Positions 55,401 to 62,669 of a DNA stretch of 64,000 bases are shown piece after piece. Location: NCBI GenBank assembly GCA_963782595.1, contig CAWAKJ010000001.1, positions 620,001 through 684,000 of the forward strand, read 5' to 3'. The position numbers were made by a program, and so were the translations under genes. The stretch is from JAMQPK01 sp963782595. GTDB lineage: Bacteria; Acidobacteriota; Vicinamibacteria; Vicinamibacterales; JAMQPK01. The notes under the pieces are model-generated. The model saw only the letters and a program-made list of their open reading frames with translations, did not search any database and was not told where the DNA came from. Each line of letters begins with the position of its first letter. The stretch's first letter is position 1.

Positions 55401-56049
55401 CACGGTAATTGTTTTTCCCGGATGCACGGGTGGGCTGAAACGACGCGGGCGGCACGCCATGTGGCGGGTGAGAGAGGGTCCAACGAAGCAGAGTGTGGGA
55501 TCTCGTCGGTTTGAGCGCCTCCGCAAAGATTGCCTTCAGGTGAGCGACGATTGAGGGCTCCATGAGGAGCACGTAGATACCGCGGCGACCCGGATGGGTG
55601 AGATCCTCGGAGCCGACGAGCACCCTCGCCTCGTCTACGATGATGAATCGCGCATGCTGGGGGGAGACATCGGCGGCCGTTCCAGACGGCTGTCGTAAGA
55701 AGACGGCTCCTCCTGCCTGTTCGATGTGTTGAGCAGCCCACCGGTCCTCGTTTGATATTTCGCCGGTGCGCCCACGTTCCAGCAGCACCCGGACACGAAC
55801 GCCAGAGCGCTGCCGCGCGACAATCGCATCGACCAGATCGGCATTGTCCAGCGTGTGAACCCGGATATCGATACTGGTGGTGGCTTCGTCTATGACGGCT
55901 CTGATCTCCTCGAAGAGGTGATCCGGAGCGACAAGGATGCGAAGTTCGCCCGTTTGTGCGGGTTGCGAGGATGGGACGTCAGTCGCCCACGCAACGAGCA
56001 GGGCGATGATGGCGGTGAAAGCAGCGCGGCGCGCCAGTGGCGTCTTCAT
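52414..56049 (-). CDS. Secreted phospholipase-D-like / heparinase II/III-like fusion
   Basis: The 1211-aa product has a signal-anchor start (MKTPLARRAAFTAIIALLVA). Residues about 35-180 form a PLD-like half with HARFIIVD (an HxK motif changed to HxR). A second PLD-like half (about 240-400) has HSGMVLASLRGNRFVHLGS without the Lys. From about 450 a heparinase II/III-like alpha/beta region starts (HPRIFITRGELPGLRDRL), with GTGWHEGSGGYLKEGH and AGDFTLHKFGNLILHAGNG. The combination is unusual. Likely extracellular; catalytic status of the PLD part is doubtful. Confidence 0.8.
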   Translation of the reverse strand: MKTPLARRAAFTAIIALLVAWATDVPSSQPAQTGELRILVAPDHLFEEIRAVIDEATTSIDIRVHTLDNADLVDAIVARQRSGVRVRVLLERGRTGEISNEDRWAAQHIEQAGGAVFLRQPSGTAADVSPQHARFIIVDEARVLVGSEDLTHPGRRGIYVLLMEPSIVAHLKAIFAEALKPTRSHTLLRWTLSHPPHGVPPASFQPTRASGKNNYRVVRNAPLHLAGPVPVALAGCPERCLSELDALLNLVNRAGPGDTVLVEQLHEAGHPNPRLEAYLAAARRGAAVRILLDRVDDDPADPRGNGATVRHVNAVAFAEGLNLEAQLANPATGGIHSGMVLASLRGNRFVHLGSPGGDSESSAAIPRAIAIQMRNDDAYFFLEEIFTSDWATDERSNDEARQNDAARPPTSPLPALVAGSKAAHTLAPTPGSPIARGEHPRIFITRGELPGLRDRLASHYAKELQEFIDLLAGPSLSKDQRKVENPWGAFNYALLAVLEPDELRSRGFRFGAAIDTSRKLCERSWTYAERLLPAIAAGDGQSHSAIATDLSNPLHFPVIAAYDWCASHWAEPERRLVVDAFVSSWAKNWRGKDPLTANGVNSMVVNNVASADIHDTLGILAFYGDSYPDSSTQAALYETFDRVWTDRVLVELQYFYGQGTGWHEGSGGYLKEGHLNLGLPFALMSSALGSNYFVDVPFFAQYPAFVAANIKPHGQSSDNGRRYLERWGVISDGIAGIGCRGLQLTGGMLARAGDVRAGLARWLHLGEHEQRSCADEMRRRGELWVNAGLYWFLFGDRHVAATPPQAVVPTSLRLGLGEYVFRSDWTPSATQLVAWATPWDMYGHKPRTDAGDFTLHKFGNLILHAGNGKSGEGVVENFVGTNLARNVIGIRRGAESILQFAPAKTFDPFWLERGLDEIELRGAIIADEIGGSLDYVAFDATLAWTERGDAVERELVYLRGPTNSEYVVVLDRVALRNEADVPIWKVWTAAQSDFLAGGQATQAGIWEASGRPVARVVNQRSGLKTDDFESPDTHGALFVTPVWPDRVRMRILGGPDREFQDLDGGTPFGTPAMTDGSREYLGWGRIETWPMDRTSRHVFLHVLQPGDSRTLGTPTAATPLASADGAWIGAVVESPSNPWILMWMKDRGGEPVLPLRYREPSLAGARHAIFNLRPNMPLRIDRVGGEVIVGGTSGAEVTVSPSGVLVVGPQP

Positions 56050-56209
56050 GAGGGTTCGTGTGCGATGGCGCGAGGCAGAGGAAGGTCCTAGCGTCCCATC
56101 GACCGCATGTGCGGTCAACTACCTGATCGGGTTACTCAGTTGGTCTAGAAGGGCTTTAAGGACGTGAGTCGGTGGTTGATGGTTGCCACAACCACCAACC
56201 ACCAACCAA

Positions 56210-57664
56210 TTAGTACCGCGAGCTGCGAGACCTGTCGTTCAGTTGAAGCGACTGCACCGAGCGATTGAAGATCTGACGATAGGTAGTGAACTCTCGCGCA
56301 GGTGCCACGCCAACGACAAAGAACAGGCTGCCGTCACTCATCTGAGTGGTGTAGAGCGCGATGCGCTCCGGTTGTCCCGTCGCATCGGAAACATTGGTCA
56401 ACACCGTCGCGAGGCCGTTGCGGCCGCCAATGGTCACGTTGCTGAAGCTGCCCGACTGCTGCAGCTGCGGGTTGCTCTGGGCAAGGCCCTGAATGAGCTC
56501 ATTGGTCGCCGTGCGCAGATTGCGCGCGTTGCTGCTTTCGAGACCGACCTGCAGGCCGTGTGTGAACACGTTCTGGCCACGATAGTCGCCGTAGCCGCCT
56601 TCCGGCGCGAACGTCACAGAGTTACTGTTATTGCCCTGCAGCTCGCGCCAGTTCGATGGCACCGCAATGCGAAAGAGATTGCCGCCGTCGAACGTCTGAT
56701 AACGGCTGGAAGGCGGATCGACCTGGCCCACGCGATAGTCTTCCGTTCGCCCACCCGTTCGCCGGCCGCCGCCCGTTCGGCCACTGCTCCGCTGCGCGAC
56801 CTGCTCGGTGGTTGGCGCGGGCGCCATCCGCTGCAGCCGCGACTTCACCTGCGTGAATTCCTGCGTACTGCGAATCGGATTCGTCACGCGCAGTTGCGCA
56901 GCCTCCTGATTGATCGCCTCATAGCGGTTGCTCGGGTTTGGATGGCTGCTCAACCACTCGGGCCCGCCATTGCCGCCCTTGGACTGAATCGTCTGGAACA
57001 TGTTGGCCATGTCACGCGGGTCGTAGCCGGCACGCGCCATGATTTGCGCGCCAAGAAGATCCGACTGCCGCTCGTATTCACGGCCGTACTTCAGGAACGC
57101 CGTTCCGAAACCAAACTGCGATCCGAGCGAGATGGCCTGCCCCGCGACGCCGCCGATAATCGCACCGGCGATCTGACCGAGGATCGATCCCACCTGATAC
57201 GGCGTCGCCTTGCCTGCCTGCGCCGTGCCGTGGCGAAGCGCCACGTGGCTGATTTCGTGCGCCAGCACGCCGGCAACTTCACCTTCGTTCTTGGCCGCCT
57301 CGAGCATGCCGCGATTGATATACATCGGTCCGCCCGGAAGGGCGAACGCGTTGAGGTCGCTGACGTTGACGACATCGAACGTGTAGCGGAACTCGGGGTG
57401 TTGGAATTCACCCGGAATATTGCCGGCCAGGCGTGCGCCGATGCGCTCGACGTAGTCGTCGACACCGTCGTCTCGCAGAATCGGCAGCTGCTCCTCCACC
57501 TGCCCGGCCGCTTCACGGCCGGCCTCCACGTCTTCTTCCACTTTGTACTTGTTCTCGGGCGCGACGATCTTCGTCTGCCCGAAAATGAGGGAAACCGATG
57601 TGAACAGCGCGACGAACGTCGCGGCCGCACGCGCGGTTGGGTGGTGTTGAAGTCTTCGCATCAT
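56210..57664 (-). CDS. Secreted M48-family metalloprotease
   Basis: The 484-aa protein has a signal peptide (to about residue 30) and an M48 peptidase domain. The zinc motif is HEISH at 136-140, with the third ligand Glu in REYERQSDLLG near 196-202. The region after about 300 has an Arg/Gly-rich linker and a C-terminal domain typical of long M48 proteins. It resembles BepA-like outer-membrane quality-control proteases. AAGAAGGA precedes the ATG. Confidence 0.92.
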   Translation of the reverse strand: MMRRLQHHPTARAAATFVALFTSVSLIFGQTKIVAPENKYKVEEDVEAGREAAGQVEEQLPILRDDGVDDYVERIGARLAGNIPGEFQHPEFRYTFDVVNVSDLNAFALPGGPMYINRGMLEAAKNEGEVAGVLAHEISHVALRHGTAQAGKATPYQVGSILGQIAGAIIGGVAGQAISLGSQFGFGTAFLKYGREYERQSDLLGAQIMARAGYDPRDMANMFQTIQSKGGNGGPEWLSSHPNPSNRYEAINQEAAQLRVTNPIRSTQEFTQVKSRLQRMAPAPTTEQVAQRSSGRTGGGRRTGGRTEDYRVGQVDPPSSRYQTFDGGNLFRIAVPSNWRELQGNNSNSVTFAPEGGYGDYRGQNVFTHGLQVGLESSNARNLRTATNELIQGLAQSNPQLQQSGSFSNVTIGGRNGLATVLTNVSDATGQPERIALYTTQMSDGSLFFVVGVAPAREFTTYRQIFNRSVQSLQLNDRSRSSRY

Positions 57665-57861
57665 GATCCTTCTTAAAGCAGGGTACGTGCCAAGTAACGA
57701 ACCCAGTGTAAGCCCGTCCCATTGCGATTGCCCCAGCCGCTATTTCTCATTTTCAGGACAACCTCAATCCTGTGATCGCCCGTGACAAGTACCGATGTTC
57801 GGCCGGGTAATTCTTTCCTGTTTGGGGCCCGCGGCGGGTCTAAACCATTGAAAAAACGGGA

Positions 57862-57889
57862 TTGCCGCGCTGGTACGCAGGTTGATAAT
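57862..57889 (+). promoter_or_regulatory. Candidate sigma-70 promoter
   Basis: TTGCCG (57862-57867) and GATAAT (57884-57889) are separated by 16 bases and lie 35 bases before the ATG of the downstream secreted protein. Each hexamer has one or two mismatches to consensus. Confidence 0.5.
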
Positions 57890-57923
57890 GCACCGCCGGG
57901 CATCCCCGACCCAAGGAGGTATC

Positions 57924-58583
57924 ATGCGATTGGTAACTACGCTCGTCGCGCTCGCACTCGCGCTGAATGTCGCGGTGTTGTCCGGCCAGGGCCGGGGCAA
58001 CGGTCAGGCGAAAAAGCAGACCCCGGCGGTCACTCGAGTGAAAGCCGACACGACAAAGGGGCAGGCCAAGGCGGCCGCAAAGGCAGAGACCCGGGCCGCA
58101 AAGGCAGAGACCAAGGCCGCAAAAGCAGAGACCAAAGCGGCGCGAAAGACGGGAACCGTCGCGACGACGACCACGACGCCGGGCACCGAGATTACGCCCA
58201 CCACGCCGACGACCCGACCAGTAAAGAACCCGAAGCTCGAGGCGAGGCTGCAGGGTATGCTGCCGCCCGACGTCACCGTTCAGGACGCGATGGCTGGATT
58301 CAAGAACTGGGGGCAGTTCGTTGCGGCGGTGCATGTGTCGAACAACCTGAATATCCCGTTCGCCGATCTGAAGGCGAAGATGACCGGCATCACTCCTGGC
58401 CCCACGCCGGGGACGACCGTTCAGGGCACAACGATGTCACTCGGCCAGGCGATTCAGTCGCTGAAGGGCACATCCACCGTGCCTGCTACCCAACCGCTGA
58501 CGACCACGACGATCCAGACGGAAGTGAAAAAGGCCGAGGATGCGGCCGGCACCGATCTGCGGCGGACCCGTGATCGCAGCTAG
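57924..58583 (+). CDS. Secreted Ala/Lys/Thr-rich protein
   Basis: The 219-aa product has a signal peptide (MRLVTTLVALALALNVAVLSG). A repetitive basic Ala-Lys-Glu stretch follows (KAETRAAKAETKAAKAET, about residues 50-70), then a Thr/Pro linker. The C-terminal half (LPPDVTVQDAMAGFKNWGQF) looks globular. The repeats are encoded by near-identical 21-bp units at 58080-58140. AAGGAGG precedes the ATG. Function unknown; it overlaps the next gene slightly. Confidence 0.72.
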   Translation: MRLVTTLVALALALNVAVLSGQGRGNGQAKKQTPAVTRVKADTTKGQAKAAAKAETRAAKAETKAAKAETKAARKTGTVATTTTTPGTEITPTTPTTRPVKNPKLEARLQGMLPPDVTVQDAMAGFKNWGQFVAAVHVSNNLNIPFADLKAKMTGITPGPTPGTTVQGTTMSLGQAIQSLKGTSTVPATQPLTTTTIQTEVKKAEDAAGTDLRRTRDRS

Positions 58584-59460
58584 GCTCGCCGGCGTCCTTA
58601 TTCTTGGCGCTCTCGTTGCCGGCCCTGCGTTCGCGCAGGGCCGCAGCGATTCGGCGCCCGGAAAAAACAAGGACAAGCCGGCCAGAACCATCGATCCGAA
58701 AGCAACCACACGGGCATCGGGCAGTGGGCTAGCGTCTCCGACGACCGCGACCTCCGCGACGAGCGCTCCCGCGGCGTCGGCCAATGCAGCGGTTTACTAC
58801 GGTTCGTGGCTGGACGATGCATCGATCGTGGAGCCAGGCGACATCTGGATAGGGCTTGCGACCGGCTACTGGCGTGGCGAGAGCAACCGCCAGTTTGATG
58901 CTCCGGTCGCGAGCGCTGCAGTGGGCATCGGCCGCCGGTTTCAGGCGGGCGGCAGCCTGTCGTTCTATCACTTCCGCGACGCGGACGGCATCTCCGAAAA
59001 TGGCTTCGGAAACGTCTCGTTGTACGGCAAGGTGCAACTCCTTGATCCGTATCGCGCGGAGAATGCCATCGGCGTCGCCCTCGCGCCACTCATCGAGCTG
59101 TCGCCTGGCAGCCAGGACCGAATCGGCTGGGCCTTGCCCGTAAATGTCGAAGCACATCGCGGCGAGCTACGACTTTACGGCTCGGCCGGGTATTTCTCGC
59201 GCGGATCGGTTTTCGGCACAGTCGCAGCCGACCTTCCAATCAGCTCGCGCCTTTCCCTTAACGCATCGTTCGGTCAGTCGTATGCGAGGGTCGGCACGCA
59301 CCAGACTTCTCTCGGGGCGGGGATCTCGCTCGGCGTCAGCGCCACGAGCGGTCTTTACCTCGGATTAGGCCGCACGTTCATGCCCACTGAAGTTGGCCCT
59401 GGCGGGGTTTCGCTGGCCGGGGGAATGTCCTTCCTGCTTCCCGAACCAAAAACTCCTTAA
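58573..59460 (+). CDS. Outer-membrane beta-barrel-like protein
   Basis: The roughly 295-aa product has a signal peptide (VIAARLAGVLILGALVAGPA) ending FAQG. After a low-complexity linker it has regular amphipathic strands with aromatic residues (GLATGYWRGESNRQFD, FYHFRDADGISENGFGN, LRLYGSAGYFSRGS). It looks like a beta-barrel. The GTG at 58573 gives a standard signal peptide; an ATG at 58540 is possible. Coupled to the upstream gene by overlap. Confidence 0.7.
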   Translation: MAARLAGVLILGALVAGPAFAQGRSDSAPGKNKDKPARTIDPKATTRASGSGLASPTTATSATSAPAASANAAVYYGSWLDDASIVEPGDIWIGLATGYWRGESNRQFDAPVASAAVGIGRRFQAGGSLSFYHFRDADGISENGFGNVSLYGKVQLLDPYRAENAIGVALAPLIELSPGSQDRIGWALPVNVEAHRGELRLYGSAGYFSRGSVFGTVAADLPISSRLSLNASFGQSYARVGTHQTSLGAGISLGVSATSGLYLGLGRTFMPTEVGPGGVSLAGGMSFLLPEPKTP

Positions 59461-59519
59461 ATTTCAAGACGTTACACGTCTTGGAACCTTCCGAAGGCTC
59501 CTCCCGTCTAAAAAGCGGG

Positions 59520-59539
59520 TATATTTACCGGTAGGTATA
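59520..59539. promoter_or_regulatory. Candidate TetR operator
   Basis: This is an imperfect palindrome centred on ACCGGT: TATTTACC / GGTAGGTA, with 8 of 10 base pairs matching over 20 bp. It abuts the GTG start of the TetR gene, as expected for autorepression. Confidence 0.55.
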
Positions 59540-60157
59540 GTGACCAAGGTACAAGACGACCAGCACGCCGGGACCTCGGCCGAGCGAATTCTCACCACCG
59601 CCCTCGACCTGTTTGCCGTCAGAGGCTACGACGCGACAGCGGTCAGAGAGATTTGCGAAGCCGCCGGCATCACCAAGCCGACTCTCTACCACTTCTTTGG
59701 AAGCAAAGACGGTGTGCTGCAGGCCCTCGTGCATGGGGGATTCGAGCAGTACCGCGCGATGGTGCAAGCGGCCGTGGAAACTCCTGGGCCGTTCAGGGGC
59801 CGGGTAAAGGTACTCGCGCGATCGGTGTTCGAGAGCGCAAGCCAGAAGCCCAGGTTCTGGCGATTCATACATGGCGTCATCTGGGCGCCTCCCGGCACCG
59901 CTCCATCGCAAGCGGAAAGTTGCAGCGAGTTCTACGACGGCGTGGTGGGTACGCTCGCGGCGGCGGCGCAGGAAGCCGTCGCGCGCGGCGAAATTGCACC
60001 CGGCCCGGTCGAGGCGCGGATGCTCATCGTGATGGGATCGATCAGCGAGGCGGCAACGGGCTACGTCATCGCAGGCAAACCGGAGCTGACGCCCGAACTT
60101 GCGGACCAGATCGTCGACACGATTTTCGATGGGTGGCAACAGATGGGCCGGGTCTAA
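59540..60157 (+). CDS. TetR/AcrR-family transcriptional regulator
   Basis: The 205-aa product has an N-terminal helix-turn-helix: ERILTTALDLFAVRGYDATA, then AGITKPTLYHFFGSKDGVLQ. The C-terminal half is a ligand-binding helical domain. The GTG start at 59540 is immediately after the candidate operator. It heads an RND efflux operon, so it most likely represses tolC-like, adaptor and pump genes until a ligand binds. Confidence 0.92.
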   Translation: MTKVQDDQHAGTSAERILTTALDLFAVRGYDATAVREICEAAGITKPTLYHFFGSKDGVLQALVHGGFEQYRAMVQAAVETPGPFRGRVKVLARSVFESASQKPRFWRFIHGVIWAPPGTAPSQAESCSEFYDGVVGTLAAAAQEAVARGEIAPGPVEARMLIVMGSISEAATGYVIAGKPELTPELADQIVDTIFDGWQQMGRV

Positions 60158-60173
60158 AGAACAAGACCCGGCC
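60146..60173. terminator. Hairpin at the end of tetR
   Basis: GGCCGGGTCT (60146-60155) pairs with AGACCCGGCC (60164-60173) over an eight-base loop, overlapping the TetR stop. No T-run follows, so termination is uncertain. Confidence 0.45.
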
Positions 60174-60202
60174 TACTTAACGTTGGGCGGTTCTTAACGT
60201 AG

Positions 60203-60228
60203 GGCGGGTCCTGCTCTTTGGACCCGCC
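60203..60228. repeat. Hairpin in the tolC-like leader
   Basis: GGCGGGTCC (60203-60211) pairs with GGACCCGCC (60220-60228). Upstream, CTTAACGTTGGGCGG (60176-60190) is repeated as CTTAACGTAGGGCGG (60193-60207). It lies just before the TolC-like start. Confidence 0.5.
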
Positions 60229-60238
60229 ACCAGGACAA

Positions 60239-61555
60239 ATGAAAACGGCAATCATTTTCTTCGTCAGTATTTTCTCGATGGCGGGCGCTGCTGCGGCTCA
60301 GCCGTTGTCGCGCGCCGAGGCGGTCGCCGCGGCGCTCGGTGACAATCCAACGGTGAAGCTCAGTCTCGAACAGGTCGCGCTGCTGGAAGGCCGCATTCTC
60401 GAGGCTCGCGCAGACGCCTTGCCCGACATCAGCTGGAACACGCAGGCGACGCGCTTTCGCGATCCCTCGCTCTTGAACAGCCCGGGATTCGACGACTTTC
60501 CGGCGGAATTTCGCGATGCGCTCGCACCGATTCCGGCCAACGCATTTCGGTCATCAGCCGATGTCCGTCAGACGCTCTTCAGCTTCAAACTGGGCAAGGC
60601 GCTCGCGGCGGCGAAAGAAGCCCGGGTTGCCGGAGTGCAGGATGTGGAACGGGCTCGTCAGACGACGGCGCTCGACGCGATTCGCGCGTACAACCAGCTG
60701 TTGTTCGCAATCGAACAGTTGCGGGTCATTCAGACCAACGTGCAGTCCAGGCAGACACACGTAGACTTCGCTCGCAACCGCCGCACGGCTGGTGTAGCGA
60801 CCGAGCTCGAAGTCCTGCGCGCCGAGGTCGATCTGGAGAACGCGCGCGCCGAGGCGAGCCGGGCCGAGAATGAAGTGGCCGCGGCGCGAGCGACACTGAA
60901 TACGGTGATGGTGCGCCGCACCACAGCGCCCGTGACCCCAACCGATACGCTGGCGGTTGTCCCGTTCGAGGTCAACTTCGAGGCGGCCGTTCGGGAAGCG
61001 CTGGAAGCACGACCAGAGCTGCAGTTGCTGCGCACGCAAGAGCGGGTTCGCACCCTCCTGGTCGACGTGACCGCGGCAGACGCCAAGCCGAGCATCGACT
61101 TCAACGGGTCGTTCGGCGTGGCCGTGCGACGGCCCAAGAACCTGTTCAATCCGGACTTTTCGTCATGGCTGGCGTCGGTGAACGTGAAGGTTCCGTTGTT
61201 CGATGGCTGGCGGACGGCCGGCCGGGTTGCGCAGGCGCGCTCCGAGCGCAACACTGTCACTCAGCAGATTGCGGCACTCGAGAGCCAGGTCCAGCTCGAG
61301 GTGCAATCGGCTTTCGATGCGCTGGAGCTGGCGAACCGCACGATTAGGGCCGCCGAGCTCAACGTCACGCAGGCACGCCGCGCGAACGAGATGACCGAGG
61401 CGAACTATAAACTCGGCGCAGCGACACAGCTCGACGTCGTCGATGCGCTGCAGTCCCTGCGGCAGGCCGAGAACACTCGCAACATTTCGCTGTATACGCA
61501 CGCAAACGCGCGCGCGACGCTCCGATTCGTCATGGGAAGAAACCCTCTTGATTGA
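60239..61555 (+). CDS. TolC-family outer-membrane efflux protein
   Basis: The 438-aa product has a signal peptide (MKTAIIFFVSIFSMAGAAAA). Two halves of the outer-membrane efflux repeat follow: PLSRAEAVAAALGDNPTVKL and the long coiled alpha-barrel helices (RTAGVATELEVLRAEVDLEN, NYKLGAATQLDVVDALQSLR). It forms the exit duct for the adjacent RND pump. The ATG at 60239 has AGGA upstream; a TTG at 60218 is unlikely. Confidence 0.94.
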   Translation: MKTAIIFFVSIFSMAGAAAAQPLSRAEAVAAALGDNPTVKLSLEQVALLEGRILEARADALPDISWNTQATRFRDPSLLNSPGFDDFPAEFRDALAPIPANAFRSSADVRQTLFSFKLGKALAAAKEARVAGVQDVERARQTTALDAIRAYNQLLFAIEQLRVIQTNVQSRQTHVDFARNRRTAGVATELEVLRAEVDLENARAEASRAENEVAAARATLNTVMVRRTTAPVTPTDTLAVVPFEVNFEAAVREALEARPELQLLRTQERVRTLLVDVTAADAKPSIDFNGSFGVAVRRPKNLFNPDFSSWLASVNVKVPLFDGWRTAGRVAQARSERNTVTQQIAALESQVQLEVQSAFDALELANRTIRAAELNVTQARRANEMTEANYKLGAATQLDVVDALQSLRQAENTRNISLYTHANARATLRFVMGRNPLD

Positions 61556-61565
61556 GCCACACATC

Positions 61566-62666
61566 ATGAAGACGACATTTCGCACGTATCTCCTGATTAC
61601 GGGTCTGGTTGCGGCCGTGGGCACCGCCGCGTGCGCGGGAAGCGAGGCCGAAACGACGCCGGTCGAAACGGTGCGGAGCATCCCCGTTCGCACGGCGATC
61701 GTGCAGACGCGCGATCTCACCGAGACGCTGTCGCTGACCGGCACTCTCGACCCACGGTCTCAGGTAACCGTCGTGCCGGAAGTCTCCGCTCGCATCGAGC
61801 GCGTATTCCGCAACGAGGGCGATCGGGTGACGCGCGGCGAGTTGCTCGCCGTCCTCGACGACACCGACTTCAGACTGGCGCGCGATCGCGCGAAAGCGTA
61901 TCTCGACGTGGCCGAAGCCAACCGCGCGCACGCGCGAGCGGAGAAGGAGCGCGCCGACAGTCTGCTGAAGACCGGCGGCATTACCGACAAGGATCATCTT
62001 ACGGCGCAGGTCGCGGTGCAGGTGTCCGACGCGTCAACCGCGCAGGCTCGCAGCGAACTGGCCATCACCGAGCGCCAGATTGGACGATCGCAGATCGCTT
62101 CGCCCATCGCCGGCCGTATCGCCAAGCGTCAGGCCGATGCCGGCACCGTCGTTGCGACAGGTACGCCGCTCTATACCATCGTGGACGACGCGGTGTTCGA
62201 GCTCCGTTCATCGGTTCCGTCTGGCGACTTTGGAAAAGTCAAGGTTGGCGAAGATGTGGTCGTGACGGTGGACGCGCTGCCGGGATTTTCCATCAAGGGC
62301 AGAGTAGACCGCATCGCTCCGCAGGTTGACGCGCGCAGCCGGTCGTTCGAAGTGATCATTCGCATGCCAGGGCGGCCGGAGCTCGTGTCGGGCCTTTTTG
62401 CCCGCGCGCAGGTGAAGGTGCGCGACGTGCCCGGCAGTCTGACGGTACCGCCCAACGCGCTTCTGCGCGATGGGTCGGATCCATCGAAGGCGCAGACGTA
62501 CGTAGTGGTGGGCAGCAAGGTCGAGCGGCGGGACGTGACCGTCGGCGTCGAAGTGCCCGACGCGGTACAGGTGACCAGCGGCTTGAAGGCCGGCGAGCGG
62601 GTCGTCATGGACCCGCCAAGCGCACTCGGACCCGGGACGCAGGTCCAGGTTGAATCGGGGACTTAA
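61566..62666 (+). CDS. RND efflux periplasmic adaptor (membrane fusion protein)
   Basis: The 366-aa product has a lipoprotein-type signal (TAACAG at about residues 18-22). The MFP architecture is clear: LSLTGTLDPRSQVTVVPEV lipoyl half, GDRVTRGELLAVLDD, a coiled hairpin (YLDVAEANRAHARAEKERAD), SPIAGRIAKRQADAGTVV, and a C-terminal beta-barrel (VPPNALL). It joins TolC-like and RND proteins. It lies 10 bp after the TolC-like gene and 3 bp before the pump. Confidence 0.95.
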   Translation: MKTTFRTYLLITGLVAAVGTAACAGSEAETTPVETVRSIPVRTAIVQTRDLTETLSLTGTLDPRSQVTVVPEVSARIERVFRNEGDRVTRGELLAVLDDTDFRLARDRAKAYLDVAEANRAHARAEKERADSLLKTGGITDKDHLTAQVAVQVSDASTAQARSELAITERQIGRSQIASPIAGRIAKRQADAGTVVATGTPLYTIVDDAVFELRSSVPSGDFGKVKVGEDVVVTVDALPGFSIKGRVDRIAPQVDARSRSFEVIIRMPGRPELVSGLFARAQVKVRDVPGSLTVPPNALLRDGSDPSKAQTYVVVGSKVERRDVTVGVEVPDAVQVTSGLKAGERVVMDPPSALGPGTQVQVESGT

Positions 62667-62669
62667 GCC

